Origin: Limnohabitans_A sp048020265 | GTDB taxonomy: Bacteria; Pseudomonadota; Gammaproteobacteria; Burkholderiales; Burkholderiaceae_C | NCBI RefSeq assembly: GCF_048020265.1 | Contig: NZ_CP171843.1 | Span: forward strand, 992,001 to 1,056,000 | Reading direction: 5' to 3' | DNA: 64,000 nucleotides | In this document: positions 33,247 through 41,700 of the stretch, piece after piece | Numbering within the stretch: the stretch's first letter is position 1 | Layout of the letters: the number at the start of each line of letters is the position of its first letter | Notes under the pieces: generated by a model | What the model was told of the DNA's origin: nothing | The model's database searches: none | Seen by the model: only the letters and a program-made list of their open reading frames with translations | Position numbers and translations under genes: made by a program

Positions 33247-34518
33247 ATGAAATCGAACGCCAAACCCCTCATCATTGGTGATAGCCAAGCGACCCTGTTT
33301 CTGCGTGAGTTGATCAAGACTTTGTCTGCATCTTCTTCCACCGCCTTGATCACTGGTGAAAGCGGCACGGGCAAAGAACTGGTCGCACAGTCTTTGCACA
33401 TGCAGGGGCCACGTGCGGGCGGGCCGTTCGTGCCGATCAACTGTGGCGCCATTCCCCGTGACTTGATCGAGAGCGAGTTGTTTGGGCACCGCAAGGGCAG
33501 CTTCACGGGGGCGGTGTCCGACCGTCTTGGCCGTTTCGAGTTGGCACACGGCGGCACCTTGTTTCTGGACGAGATCGGTGACTTGCCGATGGACATGCAG
33601 GTCAAGCTGCTGCGGGTCTTGCAAGAGCGTTGCATTTTGCCGGTGGGTGCCTCCAAAGAAGTGCCCATCGATGTGCGTGTGGTGGCCGCGACCCACAAAA
33701 AACTCGAAGCCGAAGTCGAAGCCGGTCGCTTCCGCGAAGATTTGTATTACCGCATCAATGTTTTACCGGTCATCACCACGCCTTTGCGTGAACGCCCTGC
33801 AGACATCACGGCTTTGTTGAATTTTTACGCCGACAAGCACGCCTTGCCTCAGGCCAAGGCGGTGCGTTTTGCGCCCGACATGATGAAATTGATGCAGGCC
33901 TACGCTTGGCCTGGCAATGTGCGCGAATTGTCCAACTTGGTCGACCGTTTTTCTACCTTGTACCCCTCGCAGGTGCTGCACGTGCAGACGGTGCCCGCTT
34001 GCATGTTGCCGCTGGGGCTGGCTTCTTTGCAGGCCGAGTGGCTGGCTCAGCAAGGCTTGACCGCGCCTGCGATGTTCACGCCTTCTTTGAGCCCCTCGGT
34101 GACCATCTCGCCTGTGTCAGCGCCTGCAGACCACACAACACCGGATCGCCAGGACGGTTCTGCATTCGAGGCCTTGTCACCTTTTGCCGGTGACGACGAC
34201 CCGATGACGCATTTGTTGGCCAGTCCTGTCAGCTCTTACAGTTTGCCAGCCAAGGTGTTCAATCCGGCGCCCTTGTCGGCTTCGAACGACGAGATCAATG
34301 AGGTGGAGCGGGCCATCTTGATGGCCCAGGGCATCCAGACCTTGCCCCCGGAGGGCATGTCGCTCAAGCAGCATTTGGTCGAAGTGGAGCGGGGCTTGAT
34401 TGAGCAGGCGCTGGCACGAACTCAGGGCAACGTCTCGCAAACCGCGAAACTGCTGCAGCTGCAAAGAACGACACTGATCGAGAAGATCAACAAATACGAG
34501 CTGCGCGGCGTGGCTTGA
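33247..34518 (+). CDS. FleQ/FlrA-like sigma-54-dependent activator lacking the N-terminal domain
   Basis: 423 residues from the ATG at 33247. The AAA+ domain starts almost at once: Walker A GESGTGKE (about 37-44), the sigma-54-contacting loop reads GSFTGA (about 85) instead of the usual GAFTGA, Walker B GGTLFLDEIG, then FREDLYYRINVLP and WPGNVRELSNLVDR. A low-complexity linker (about 265-365) leads to a Fis-type HTH (GNVSQTAKLLQLQRTTLIEK). The C-terminus closely follows FleQ. The 130-residue FleQ N-terminal domain is absent. Probably the master activator of the sigma-54-type promoters here. A frame extending upstream to 33112 is Arg/Pro-rich and not convincing. Confidence 0.87.
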   Translation: MKSNAKPLIIGDSQATLFLRELIKTLSASSSTALITGESGTGKELVAQSLHMQGPRAGGPFVPINCGAIPRDLIESELFGHRKGSFTGAVSDRLGRFELAHGGTLFLDEIGDLPMDMQVKLLRVLQERCILPVGASKEVPIDVRVVAATHKKLEAEVEAGRFREDLYYRINVLPVITTPLRERPADITALLNFYADKHALPQAKAVRFAPDMMKLMQAYAWPGNVRELSNLVDRFSTLYPSQVLHVQTVPACMLPLGLASLQAEWLAQQGLTAPAMFTPSLSPSVTISPVSAPADHTTPDRQDGSAFEALSPFAGDDDPMTHLLASPVSSYSLPAKVFNPAPLSASNDEINEVERAILMAQGIQTLPPEGMSLKQHLVEVERGLIEQALARTQGNVSQTAKLLQLQRTTLIEKINKYELRGVA

Positions 34519-34537
34519 CCTCTGCACCGCGGATGGT

Positions 34538-35041
34538 TCAAAACGGCGGCTTGATCACCTTGGCGCAGGTGCCTTTGATCAGTTTCACATTGCGGCCGTC
34601 GCTCAAGCTCAATGACTGCACAAAGCTGCCAGTTTTGCGGTCCACCACAAACTCTTCGCCTGTGATCATCACGCCAAAGCGCTGGAACATCGCTGGGCGG
34701 TAAATCTTCAGGCGTGTGCCCATCAGGCTGAGCGTGCCGGCTCGGCTTTCAGAGATGGCGATCTTGCCTTGGTACCATCCAGAATTTTTTTCAAAATCGA
34801 TCTCGGCCATGGTGATGCGCGAGGGCTCGTTCTCTTTGATGCCCAGCGCCAGCTGACCGTCCAGGTCCAGTGCCAGCTCGCAGATCAGATCCATCTTGCC
34901 CTTGTTGGCGCCAGGCATAGCGACTTCTCCGCTGAGTTCGGAGGGGGCCGTGGCACTGTTGCCCAGCGTGTGAACCAGGCCCCAAACGCCGCCCATCACC
35001 AACAGGCCGATGGCCACCCCGATGGCAGTGTGTTTGAACAT
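34538..35041 (-). CDS. Membrane-anchored protein of unknown function next to motB
   Basis: 167 residues from the ATG at 35041, preceded by GAGAGG. One N-terminal hydrophobic segment (about 5-25, IGVAIGLLVMGGVWGLVH) is followed by a periplasmic beta-type domain containing two Cys (LICELALDLDGQ and KGTCAKVI) that could pair. I do not recognise the family. It follows motB by 86 bp on the same strand and is convergent with the sigma-54 activator, so it is probably the last gene of the motA operon. It may be a stator or rod accessory, but this rests only on position. Confidence 0.65.
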   Translation of the reverse strand: MFKHTAIGVAIGLLVMGGVWGLVHTLGNSATAPSELSGEVAMPGANKGKMDLICELALDLDGQLALGIKENEPSRITMAEIDFEKNSGWYQGKIAISESRAGTLSLMGTRLKIYRPAMFQRFGVMITGEEFVVDRKTGSFVQSLSLSDGRNVKLIKGTCAKVIKPPF

Positions 35042-35126
35042 GGATGTGCCTCTCACAGAAGGTTAAGGGATGCCCATGGCCAACCGGTAGCGGGTCGCCC
35101 TGGGCCGGATCGGTGGCCTGCAGCGG

Positions 35127-36134
35127 TCATTGATTGAGCACCGTGATGCTGACCCGGCGGTTACGCGGGTCGGCCGGGTTGCCAGGCACGTTGGGGTTGG
35201 TGTCGGCCACGCCCTCGATGCGTGAAAACCGGTTGGGGCTGATGCCTTGGCCTTGCATGAACTGGCGCGTGGCCTCAGCACGTTCGGTGGACAAAGACCA
35301 GTTGTTGCGCAGGCTTTCAGGCGGAAAACCCGTGCTGTCGGTGTGCCCCCGAATGGCCAGTTTGTTGGGCAAAGGCTTAAGGGTTTTGGTCACTTCGGTC
35401 ATCAAGGCTGCGGCCTTGGCGCCCATCTCTGCACCGCCCGAGCCATACATCGCGAAGTCGGCTTTGTCGATCACCTCGATGCGCAAGCCTTCTTTGTCCC
35501 GGGTGATGCTGACCTGGTCTTTGATCTTTTCGAACTGTTTGCTCTCCGAGAGTTTTTGTTTGATCTCTTTTTCCAGCTTGTCGAAGTTTTGTTTGTCTTG
35601 TTGACCTGCCGAGCCGCTGCCGCCGCCTTGGCCCGGCGAGCCTGAGCCGCTGTCTTTGCCGGGGTCTTGCTCCGAGGGACCGTCTTTGTTGAATTCCTCT
35701 TTGGAGGAGCCAAAACTCTCGGCCGGACCGCCCTGGGCCTGCGGCGTCAGACGCTCGAGCATGGCGCTTTGTTTGGCGGTGAACGGGAAGCCGTCGGTGT
35801 CGATGATGGACTGACCGCCGAACAAACCGTTGGAGCCGGCCAATTCGCCAAACACAATTTGGCTGTGCGAGGCTGGTCTGAAGTAGTCAGCCACGCTTTT
35901 GCGCTTGTCTTCTGTGCTGGCGCCCAAGAGCCACATCAGCAAGAAGAACGCCATCATGGCCGTCATCATGTCGGCCAAAGCGATCTTCCAGGCGCCACCG
36001 TGAGCCCCTGCGTGGCCATCGTCGGCAATGATTTTTTTGACAATGATGATGGGCCGCGCTGCTTCCGCAGCGGCTGCTTCGGCTGCTGCGACTTCTTCGG
36101 GCGTGCCCGGCGCGGCTTTGTCTGCCTCGGCCAT
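35127..36134 (-). CDS. motB: Flagellar stator protein MotB
   Basis: 335 residues. A single transmembrane helix (about 50-72) contains the proton-binding Asp55 (IALADMMTAMMAFFLLMW). A plug/linker region is unusually rich in Gly/Ser/Gln (about 165-185), and an OmpA-type peptidoglycan-binding domain follows (about 230-330; LAIRGHTDSTGFPPESLRNN, WSLSTERAEATRQFM). The plain Asp and lack of PomB-specific features suggest proton coupling. The start overlaps the motA stop by one base. Confidence 0.96.
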   Translation of the reverse strand: MAEADKAAPGTPEEVAAAEAAAAEAARPIIIVKKIIADDGHAGAHGGAWKIALADMMTAMMAFFLLMWLLGASTEDKRKSVADYFRPASHSQIVFGELAGSNGLFGGQSIIDTDGFPFTAKQSAMLERLTPQAQGGPAESFGSSKEEFNKDGPSEQDPGKDSGSGSPGQGGGSGSAGQQDKQNFDKLEKEIKQKLSESKQFEKIKDQVSITRDKEGLRIEVIDKADFAMYGSGGAEMGAKAAALMTEVTKTLKPLPNKLAIRGHTDSTGFPPESLRNNWSLSTERAEATRQFMQGQGISPNRFSRIEGVADTNPNVPGNPADPRNRRVSITVLNQ

Positions 36135-36997
36135 CAGGAGCCTCGCATGCCGTCAAAGACTTCGGAGAAGCTCGGTTGGCTGTGGTGCGCAATACAGGCG
36201 CGCGCCGATTCGATGACCAGTGGCTGGGGATAACCTTTGAGGTTGCCCACAATCATTTCACGGATCACGTCCAGAGCCTGTGCGTCTTCGTTGATGATTT
36301 GAGTCAGTCGGCCAGAGAAGGGCTCGAACATGCCATAGGCCAAGAACACGCCCATCAGCGTGCCCACCAAGGCCGAACCGATCAGCGCACCCAGCACTGG
36401 AGGAGGCTGGTCGATGGAGCCCATGGTCTTTACCACACCCAACACGCAGGCCACGATGCCCAGCGCGGGCAAGCCGCCGGCGATACCGGCCAGCGCCGCG
36501 GGTGCCAGCATCGCCTCGTGGTGGTGGACTTTGATGGCTTTTTTCATCAAATCGTCCAAGGCATCTGCGTCCAGATTGCCCTGGGAGATCACCATCAGAC
36601 GAAGCGGGTCGCAAATCATTTGAACGATCGCGTGGTCTTTGGCCAATTTGGGAAACTCGCCAAAGATGGCGCTTGAATCGGGGTTTTCAACGTGCGATTC
36701 CAGCGCCACCACGCCCTCTTTTTTCATCACCGACTGCAATTTGCCGACCAAGAGCATCAAGGCCAGGTAGTCTGCCTGGTGGAAACTGGGCCCTTTGATG
36801 CACTTGCCAATGCCTGCCATGGCGGCTTTGAACACAGGGAAGCTGTTGGCCACCAAAGACGCGCCGATGGCCGATCCGCCAATGATCAAAAATTCGAAGG
36901 GGGCCGCCTTGATGATGGGCGCCATCTTGCCGCCAGCGATGACATAACCGCCGAACACTGCCCCGAACACCACCGCTAAACCAATAAAGAAGAACAT
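36134..36997 (-). CDS. motA: Flagellar stator protein MotA
   Basis: 287 residues, four transmembrane segments (about 2-22, 33-52, 170-190, 203-225) and the large cytoplasmic loop between 2 and 3. Family motifs: MLAPAALAGIAGGLPALGIV and VGTLMGVFLAYGMFEPFSGR. It forms the ion channel with MotB and contacts FliG. Preceded by a 60-residue membrane protein gene and a sigma-28-type promoter. Confidence 0.96.
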   Translation of the reverse strand: MFFFIGLAVVFGAVFGGYVIAGGKMAPIIKAAPFEFLIIGGSAIGASLVANSFPVFKAAMAGIGKCIKGPSFHQADYLALMLLVGKLQSVMKKEGVVALESHVENPDSSAIFGEFPKLAKDHAIVQMICDPLRLMVISQGNLDADALDDLMKKAIKVHHHEAMLAPAALAGIAGGLPALGIVACVLGVVKTMGSIDQPPPVLGALIGSALVGTLMGVFLAYGMFEPFSGRLTQIINEDAQALDVIREMIVGNLKGYPQPLVIESARACIAHHSQPSFSEVFDGMRGS

Positions 36998-37012
36998 GCT
37001 GGCCCTTTTGTT

Positions 37013-37195
37013 TTACACCATGCACCAAACACCGATGCACCAACCCAATGTCCATTGGAAAATCAAATCCACCGCATTGCCCAGCAAGAGGACAGGCAAA
37101 CCCAAATACAGTGCGCCCCAAGCCCACCCAGCCGCAGTCAAACGGGCTTTCGGGATGTCATGGCCCAAAATGGTCTGGTCTTTGGGGGCTGACAT
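37013..37195 (-). CDS. Small membrane protein upstream of motA
   Basis: 60 residues from the ATG at 37195 (MSAPKDQTILGHDIPKARLT) with a hydrophobic C-terminal half (about 25-58, WGALYLGLPVLLLGNAVDLI) forming one or two helices. Its stop is 16 bp before the motA start and a sigma-28-type element lies 27 bp upstream of its ATG, so it leads the stator operon. No family recognised. Translation is supported only by position and an intact frame. Confidence 0.6.
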   Translation of the reverse strand: MSAPKDQTILGHDIPKARLTAAGWAWGALYLGLPVLLLGNAVDLIFQWTLGWCIGVWCMV

Positions 37196-37221
37196 GGTCT
37201 TTTTTCCAAGTACGCTTGTGT

Positions 37222-37248
37222 GAATCGGTTGCAATGGCGGAATCTTGA
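37222..37248 (-). promoter_or_regulatory. Sigma-28-type promoter for the motA operon
   Basis: Read leftward: TCAAGATT-N11-ACCGATTC, differing from the flgM promoter at two of sixteen positions. It lies between the small membrane protein gene and the divergent acyltransferase-like gene. Confidence 0.75.
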
Positions 37249-37273
37249 GTTGAAATTAAAAAATTTGCCTATT

Positions 37274-38209
37274 ATGACAAATATGAATACCACTTGGGAC
37301 CATTTGCCGCGAAGCCAGTGGGAACAATTGCACGCGGCGCAGCAAGGCGCTTTGCAGCAGTCCTGGGCCTACGGCGACGCCTTGATCGCGTTGGGCGTGG
37401 GGGTGCGCCGGGCCATGGTCTGGCAAGACGGGAAATTGTTGGCTGTGGCCCAGTTCATGTGTCGGCGTATTGCAGGCTACCTGTCCTTGGCCTCGTGTAC
37501 ACGTGGCCCCGTGTGGCAGCCAGATGTCTTGCCCGAGCAAAGGGCTGAGGTGTACCGGCTGCTGCGACGTGACATGCCTTTGCCGCGCCTGAAAGTGGTG
37601 CTTTTTTCTCCCGACCGAACGGCTGACCAGGTGAGCGCTGCCGAAACCCGTGGCATGTCGCGTGTGATGACGGGTTACGCCACGGTGCTGCTGGACTTGA
37701 CCTTGCCACTGGAAGCGTTGAAGGCTCAGATGGACGGCAAGTGGCGCAACCGGCTGGGCAAAGCCCTGTCGAACGAAAAGATCCGGTGGCATGTGCAACC
37801 CAGCCTCAAGCGCTGCGAATGGTTGCTGGGCAAAGAGCTGGATCAGCGTGAAGCCAAAAAGTTCCATGGTCTGCCCACCGCGTTTGTGAGGGCTTATGTG
37901 GATGCCCACACCGAGCCCCAACAGGCCTTTGTGGTGGCCTATGCCGAGTTGGGCAAAAACACCATCGGGGCCATGTTGTTCCTGATCCATGGCCGTGTCG
38001 CCAGTTACCATATGGGTTGGACTGACGATGAGGGGCGCCAGCTCAACACCCACAACGCCTTGCTGTGGAAAGCCATGGCTTACTTGAAAGTGGCAGGCAT
38101 CGAGGTGCTCGACTTGGGGGGCGTCAACACCCACGACTTGCCGGGCATTTCGCGTTTTAAACTGGGCGCAGGTGGACATGCTGTCAGCCTTGCTGGAACT
38201 TATTTTTGA
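37274..38209 (+). CDS. GNAT/FemAB-fold acyltransferase-like protein
   Basis: 311 residues from the ATG at 37274. It resembles FemAB/GNAT-type proteins: QGALQQSWAYGDALIALGVG at the start, a central substrate-side domain, and a C-terminal GNAT half (IGAMLFLIHGRVASYHMGWT, NALLWKAMAYLKVAGIEVLD, LGGVNT). Such enzymes transfer aminoacyl or acyl groups to a cell-surface or soluble acceptor. The acceptor is unknown. It is followed 9 bp later by an exported protein gene and is divergent from the motA operon. No obvious promoter of its own was identified. Confidence 0.7.
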   Translation: MTNMNTTWDHLPRSQWEQLHAAQQGALQQSWAYGDALIALGVGVRRAMVWQDGKLLAVAQFMCRRIAGYLSLASCTRGPVWQPDVLPEQRAEVYRLLRRDMPLPRLKVVLFSPDRTADQVSAAETRGMSRVMTGYATVLLDLTLPLEALKAQMDGKWRNRLGKALSNEKIRWHVQPSLKRCEWLLGKELDQREAKKFHGLPTAFVRAYVDAHTEPQQAFVVAYAELGKNTIGAMLFLIHGRVASYHMGWTDDEGRQLNTHNALLWKAMAYLKVAGIEVLDLGGVNTHDLPGISRFKLGAGGHAVSLAGTYF

Positions 38210-38217
38210 GAACGAAC

Positions 38218-38625
38218 ATGACATTGCCAAGGTTTTCAATGCCGCCTCTGGTGCTGGTGGTTGGCTGCGCTGTGGGCTTGCTCAGCTTGGCACCGACGGT
38301 GGCTTTGGCCTGGACGCGCATTGGCGAGACCCCCGAAGTGACCCTGTACGTCAACCGAAATTCGATTGAAAAAGTTGACACCGTTCGCCGGGTCTGGGAG
38401 ATGCAGGACCTGAAAACACCGGACGCCGAAGGTGTCCGGTCCAGACGCTACCTCAACGAGTACGACTGCAACTACAAGATGCACCGCATGGGGCAGATGA
38501 CCAGTTTCTCCGGCCCCAAAATGACCGGCGAAAAAGTGGCCACCGTCAATGAAATGGGTTACTGGCGCAAGATTCCGCCCAACGGTGTTTTCGTGCTGAC
38601 CTACATCGCTGTTTGCATCGAGTGA
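38218..38625 (+). CDS. Exported protein resembling surface-adhesin E family
   Basis: 135 residues from the ATG at 38218. A signal peptide or anchor lies at about 10-35 (LVLVVGCAVGLLSLAPTVAL). The mature part has the pattern of the SapE-like/surface-adhesin E domain: TLYVNRNSIEKVDTVRRVWE, YDCNYKMHRMGQMTSFSG, then WRKIPPNGVFVLTYIAVCIE, with two Cys that probably pair. It starts 9 bp after the acyltransferase-like gene. Role unknown; it is convergent with the export-operon tail. Confidence 0.65.
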   Translation: MTLPRFSMPPLVLVVGCAVGLLSLAPTVALAWTRIGETPEVTLYVNRNSIEKVDTVRRVWEMQDLKTPDAEGVRSRRYLNEYDCNYKMHRMGQMTSFSGPKMTGEKVATVNEMGYWRKIPPNGVFVLTYIAVCIE

Positions 38626-38675
38626 CGGGCGCTGTTCAGCCTTGAAGTCTGCGCCAGCGGTCTCTGGCCAGGTGC

Positions 38676-39611
38676 TCAGGGCTTGACCGCGGCAGCAGCC
38701 GCGCCATTGGTAGCAGCAGGGTTGGGCGCGGTGTTGGCGGGCTCGCCGGGTTTAGGGGCGGTGTAACGCGGGAACTGCACGGCCCTCTCGCGCGAGGCGG
38801 TGGCATTGTTCTTTTGCAAGGTTTCCAAATACCGCTCTTTTTGCAGTGTCACCAAGGCCTCGACATCGCGCTTGAGACCATCCACATTGCCGACGGCAGA
38901 CTTCAACGACTTGACCTCGTTGCCCAGCGATTGAACCGCATTGGCCTGGGTTTGAAGCTTGGCGTTGATCCCCTGCACTTGGCGAATCACCGAGTCGCTG
39001 CTGGCAGCCACTTGTTTGGCCGTCTCGGTGGGCACGCTTTGCACCAGGCTTTCTGATTGCTTAAGCGAGGCATCAATCCGGCCTTCGATTTGCCCCTGCG
39101 ACTTGGTCAGCGCCATTTGCTGCGAGGCCAGTTCTTTGACGCTCTGGTTGACACCCTCCAGTGACTCCATCCCCGAGTTGAGCTCGACCACCCGTTTGCC
39201 CACAGCCATCAGCATGGCATCGAGCTGGTTGATGCGACTGACCAGCCGCACCCCCATGATCAAAAAGAAAATCAGACTGACGATGAACACGCCGCCGGTG
39301 ATGACCAACAAAAGTCGGGCTTTTTTATGCCCGGCATCGGTCAGCTCCTTGAATTCCTGGGTGGTCAGTCTGAGCTGGCTGCTCACATGGGCAGCTGCCT
39401 CTGCCGACTTGGTGGCGATGTCTGCAGAGTCCAGCACCACTTGAGCCAGGGACTGGTATTGCTGGTAGGCCCGCTGGTCCACCGTGATGCCGACGTGCAG
39501 CGGTTTGGCCGCAGGCGCTTCGGCCTCGGTGCTGGCGTGCACAGGGGCAGCTTCGCTTTCCATGCTCATGGCTTCGGTCTCGGCGTCGGGTTTGAATGTG
39601 TTCTCGCTCAT
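38676..39611 (-). CDS. Coiled-coil membrane protein, last gene of the export operon
   Basis: 311 residues. The N-terminal about 95 residues are acidic then helical and cytoplasmic. One strong transmembrane helix follows (about 99-122, LLLVITGGVFIVSLIFFLIM), then a long coiled coil (about 123-270, rich in Gln, Lys and Glu) and an Ala/Pro-rich tail. No catalytic motifs and no family recognised. Its start overlaps the upstream gene stop by 4 bp. As the end of an operon running from fliK, it is probably flagellar. A structural or scaffold role is a guess from the coiled coil. Confidence 0.65.
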   Translation of the reverse strand: MSENTFKPDAETEAMSMESEAAPVHASTEAEAPAAKPLHVGITVDQRAYQQYQSLAQVVLDSADIATKSAEAAAHVSSQLRLTTQEFKELTDAGHKKARLLLVITGGVFIVSLIFFLIMGVRLVSRINQLDAMLMAVGKRVVELNSGMESLEGVNQSVKELASQQMALTKSQGQIEGRIDASLKQSESLVQSVPTETAKQVAASSDSVIRQVQGINAKLQTQANAVQSLGNEVKSLKSAVGNVDGLKRDVEALVTLQKERYLETLQKNNATASRERAVQFPRYTAPKPGEPANTAPNPAATNGAAAAAVKP

Positions 39612-40303
39612 GGTTTTTTTCCTCGGGCTTGAAAGAGGGGCTTCAGTCTTTGGAGCTGTTCCTCCAATAGGGCGTTGCGTGCCCTGAGTTGGGCCAGACG
39701 GCTTTTCACAGGGTCATCTTGGTCCCACAGGTGGGCTTCATCCAGCATCAATACCGTCTTCGCGGGCGCTTCAGGCTGGGCTTGTGCGGCTGGGGCGCTT
39801 GTTGGAGGGCGTGCTTTTGAGCGGGTTTTGGACCGGGTTTTAGCCCGCGGCTTCGCAGGCCGTTGCGCAGGTGTTCGAACCGGTTCAGCGGGCGCAGCCA
39901 ATTCAACGGGTGCGATGGCTTCAACGGGTGCTACGGCTTCAACGGCTTCAACGGCTTCAACGGCTTCAACGGGTGCCGTGGTGACCATGTCCTTCGCAGG
40001 CTCCGTGGGTTGTGCGGCCAATCTTTCTTCGAGGGGCGCCGTCAGCTCATCTGCCGGGACTTTGGGCGCAGGCTTGGTTTTCTGGGCCGTGCCTTTTTTT
40101 GCGACTTGGGGGCCTGGCGCTTCATTGGCCTTTTTCACTTTTTTCGCCTCAGCAGAAGGCGCCGGTTTGCGTTGGCGCTTGCTTTGAGGTGCAGTGTTTC
40201 CAGGGCCTTTGGCCTTTGGGGCTTGGGGCTCGGCGGTGTCAGTGCCCTCGGGCAAGGTCACGGCATCGGTCATGGCATCGGAAGTGACGGTGTTTGGGGT
40301 CAT
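39608..40303 (-). CDS. Low-complexity Ala/Pro/Lys-rich protein with conserved C-terminal coil
   Basis: 231 residues from the ATG at 40303. The middle is a Val-Glu-Ala repeat tract encoded by perfect 9-bp units, followed by a strongly basic stretch (KPRAKTRSKTRSKARP). The C-terminus (about 190-231) is an ordered-looking coil: LMLDEAHLWDQDDPVKSRLA, then QLRARNALLEEQLQRLKPLF. It overlaps the downstream coiled-coil gene by 4 bp and lies 17 bp after the DamX-like gene. No family recognised. The basic tail could bind nucleic acid or acidic partners, but nothing in the sequence proves this. Confidence 0.6.
   Translation of the reverse strand: MTPNTVTSDAMTDAVTLPEGTDTAEPQAPKAKGPGNTAPQSKRQRKPAPSAEAKKVKKANEAPGPQVAKKGTAQKTKPAPKVPADELTAPLEERLAAQPTEPAKDMVTTAPVEAVEAVEAVEAVAPVEAIAPVELAAPAEPVRTPAQRPAKPRAKTRSKTRSKARPPTSAPAAQAQPEAPAKTVLMLDEAHLWDQDDPVKSRLAQLRARNALLEEQLQRLKPLFQARGKKP
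39935..39970. repeat. Tandem 9-bp repeat, 4 perfect copies
   Basis: Four uninterrupted copies of GGCTTCAAC (encoding Val-Glu-Ala on the minus strand). Imperfect related copies extend the array to about 39900-39985. Copy number can change by slippage without frameshift. Confidence 0.9.
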
Positions 40304-40320
40304 GGATAGATGTCCGTGGC

Positions 40321-41700
40321 TCAGGTCGGGCTCTTGAGCTGTTCTTGCAAACTGCGCGTGGGGCGCACCCAACTGCGAGGAATACCGGGTCGCTTGGAGG
40401 CCTCGTAGCCCTGACCCACCTCATTGAAAGGTCCGGACACGATCACAAAATGCGCCAGCTTTTCACCAGGTCGGTAGGCGGCCACAATCTGCGCGTCTTT
40501 CAAGGCCGGATGTTTGCGCTGGATATCCAGCACCTTTTCGTAGCTGTTGGAGGTGCCGTGCTGCAGCAAGAAACTGCTGGCATCAAGTTTTTTCAACCAG
40601 GCGTGCGCGTTCAATGTGGCCTCGGGCGCCTCGATGGCAGGCTCGCTGGGCTGGGGGACTGTGGCTGTTGCTGGCATGGCTTGCGCGGGTTCTGTCGCCA
40701 CAGGAGTTGCCGTTGTCTGCGGCTGTGTTGTCGCGGCCGTCGCAGGCAGGGGCAGGTTTTTAAGGGCAGGGGTGGCCAAGGGCTGAGTTGATTTCAGGCC
40801 AAAGGCCTCGGGTTGAATCCACAACATCATCAGCGTGGACATCACCAAGGCGAAGGCCACCGCAGCGGCCACTTTGGCGTTTTGCCGAAGCCATGTGGTG
40901 ACTGGTTTGACGCCCACACCCGAAGCACCCAAGGCCTGCAAAGCCGCTGAGCCGTGTTGTTGGAAGGCCAGAAATTTGTTTTTCAGCGACGAGCTGGACG
41001 CAGAGCGTGGAGGCGAGGGCATCGACGCTGAAGCCGTTGTCTCTGCTCCCGCGGCGGCTGGCACGAGGGCAGCCTGAAAAGCGGTCGCCAGCTCAGGGCG
41101 TTGCTGGCGCTGGATGCGCTGGACCAGTTGTTGTGCTGCGCTGAAGTGCCCTTCGTGTCGCGCCAAATCGAGCGCGGCTTGCGCTTGTTCCTCGGTCGGG
41201 GCTTCAATGTCCCAACGCAAAATTTTCCGGCCAAAGGCCGACAATGGCGATCTTTCGCTGTGGGTCTGGCCCGACATCAGCAAGATGGCCCGGATGTTGG
41301 CACCTGGAAAATTTTGGATCAGCCGGGCCAGCAATTGGATCTCGCTTTCTGGCAAGGTCTGCGCGTCGTGCACGATCCAGACTTGCGCCTGGTTCGCAGT
41401 GGCGGTGGCTTTCACCGCTTGGTTCAGGGATTGGTTGGCCAGCACTTCGTTGAAGCGGTCCAGCAAGGAGTCGGTGTTGGCCGGAAAGTAAACCTCGATG
41501 CGGTGGTTGGGCGCCTGTTGTCGCAGACGGGTCAGCAACAGGTTCACGTAATGATCAAGCAGCGCTTCAAAGGGGCAGTAGAGCGCCAGGCTCAAGCCCT
41601 CATGGGCCACGGCGTTGGCGCAGCCTTCGATGCGCATGCGATCAGCCGCACGGAAAACGTAGTTGTTCAAGGCGCTGTCAGGTTGGATGGGGATGTTCAT
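40321..41700 (-). CDS. DamX-like membrane protein with C-terminal SPOR domain
   Basis: 459 residues. The cytoplasmic N-terminal domain (about 30-215) looks like an AAA-type fold without a Walker A P-loop: the expected glycine-rich loop is replaced by LYCPFEALLDHYV, though a Walker B-like QVWIVHDAQTLPE is present. A transmembrane helix follows (about 272-293), then a Thr/Pro/Ala-rich periplasmic linker and a C-terminal SPOR-like domain (about 372-450, LQHGTSNSYEKVLDIQRKHP). SPOR domains bind denuded peptidoglycan at division sites. This matches the layout of DamX. It overlaps flhB by 4 bp, tying it to the flagellar export operon. Function here is inferred. Confidence 0.7.
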   Translation of the reverse strand: MNIPIQPDSALNNYVFRAADRMRIEGCANAVAHEGLSLALYCPFEALLDHYVNLLLTRLRQQAPNHRIEVYFPANTDSLLDRFNEVLANQSLNQAVKATATANQAQVWIVHDAQTLPESEIQLLARLIQNFPGANIRAILLMSGQTHSERSPLSAFGRKILRWDIEAPTEEQAQAALDLARHEGHFSAAQQLVQRIQRQQRPELATAFQAALVPAAAGAETTASASMPSPPRSASSSSLKNKFLAFQQHGSAALQALGASGVGVKPVTTWLRQNAKVAAAVAFALVMSTLMMLWIQPEAFGLKSTQPLATPALKNLPLPATAATTQPQTTATPVATEPAQAMPATATVPQPSEPAIEAPEATLNAHAWLKKLDASSFLLQHGTSNSYEKVLDIQRKHPALKDAQIVAAYRPGEKLAHFVIVSGPFNEVGQGYEASKRPGIPRSWVRPTRSLQEQLKSPT

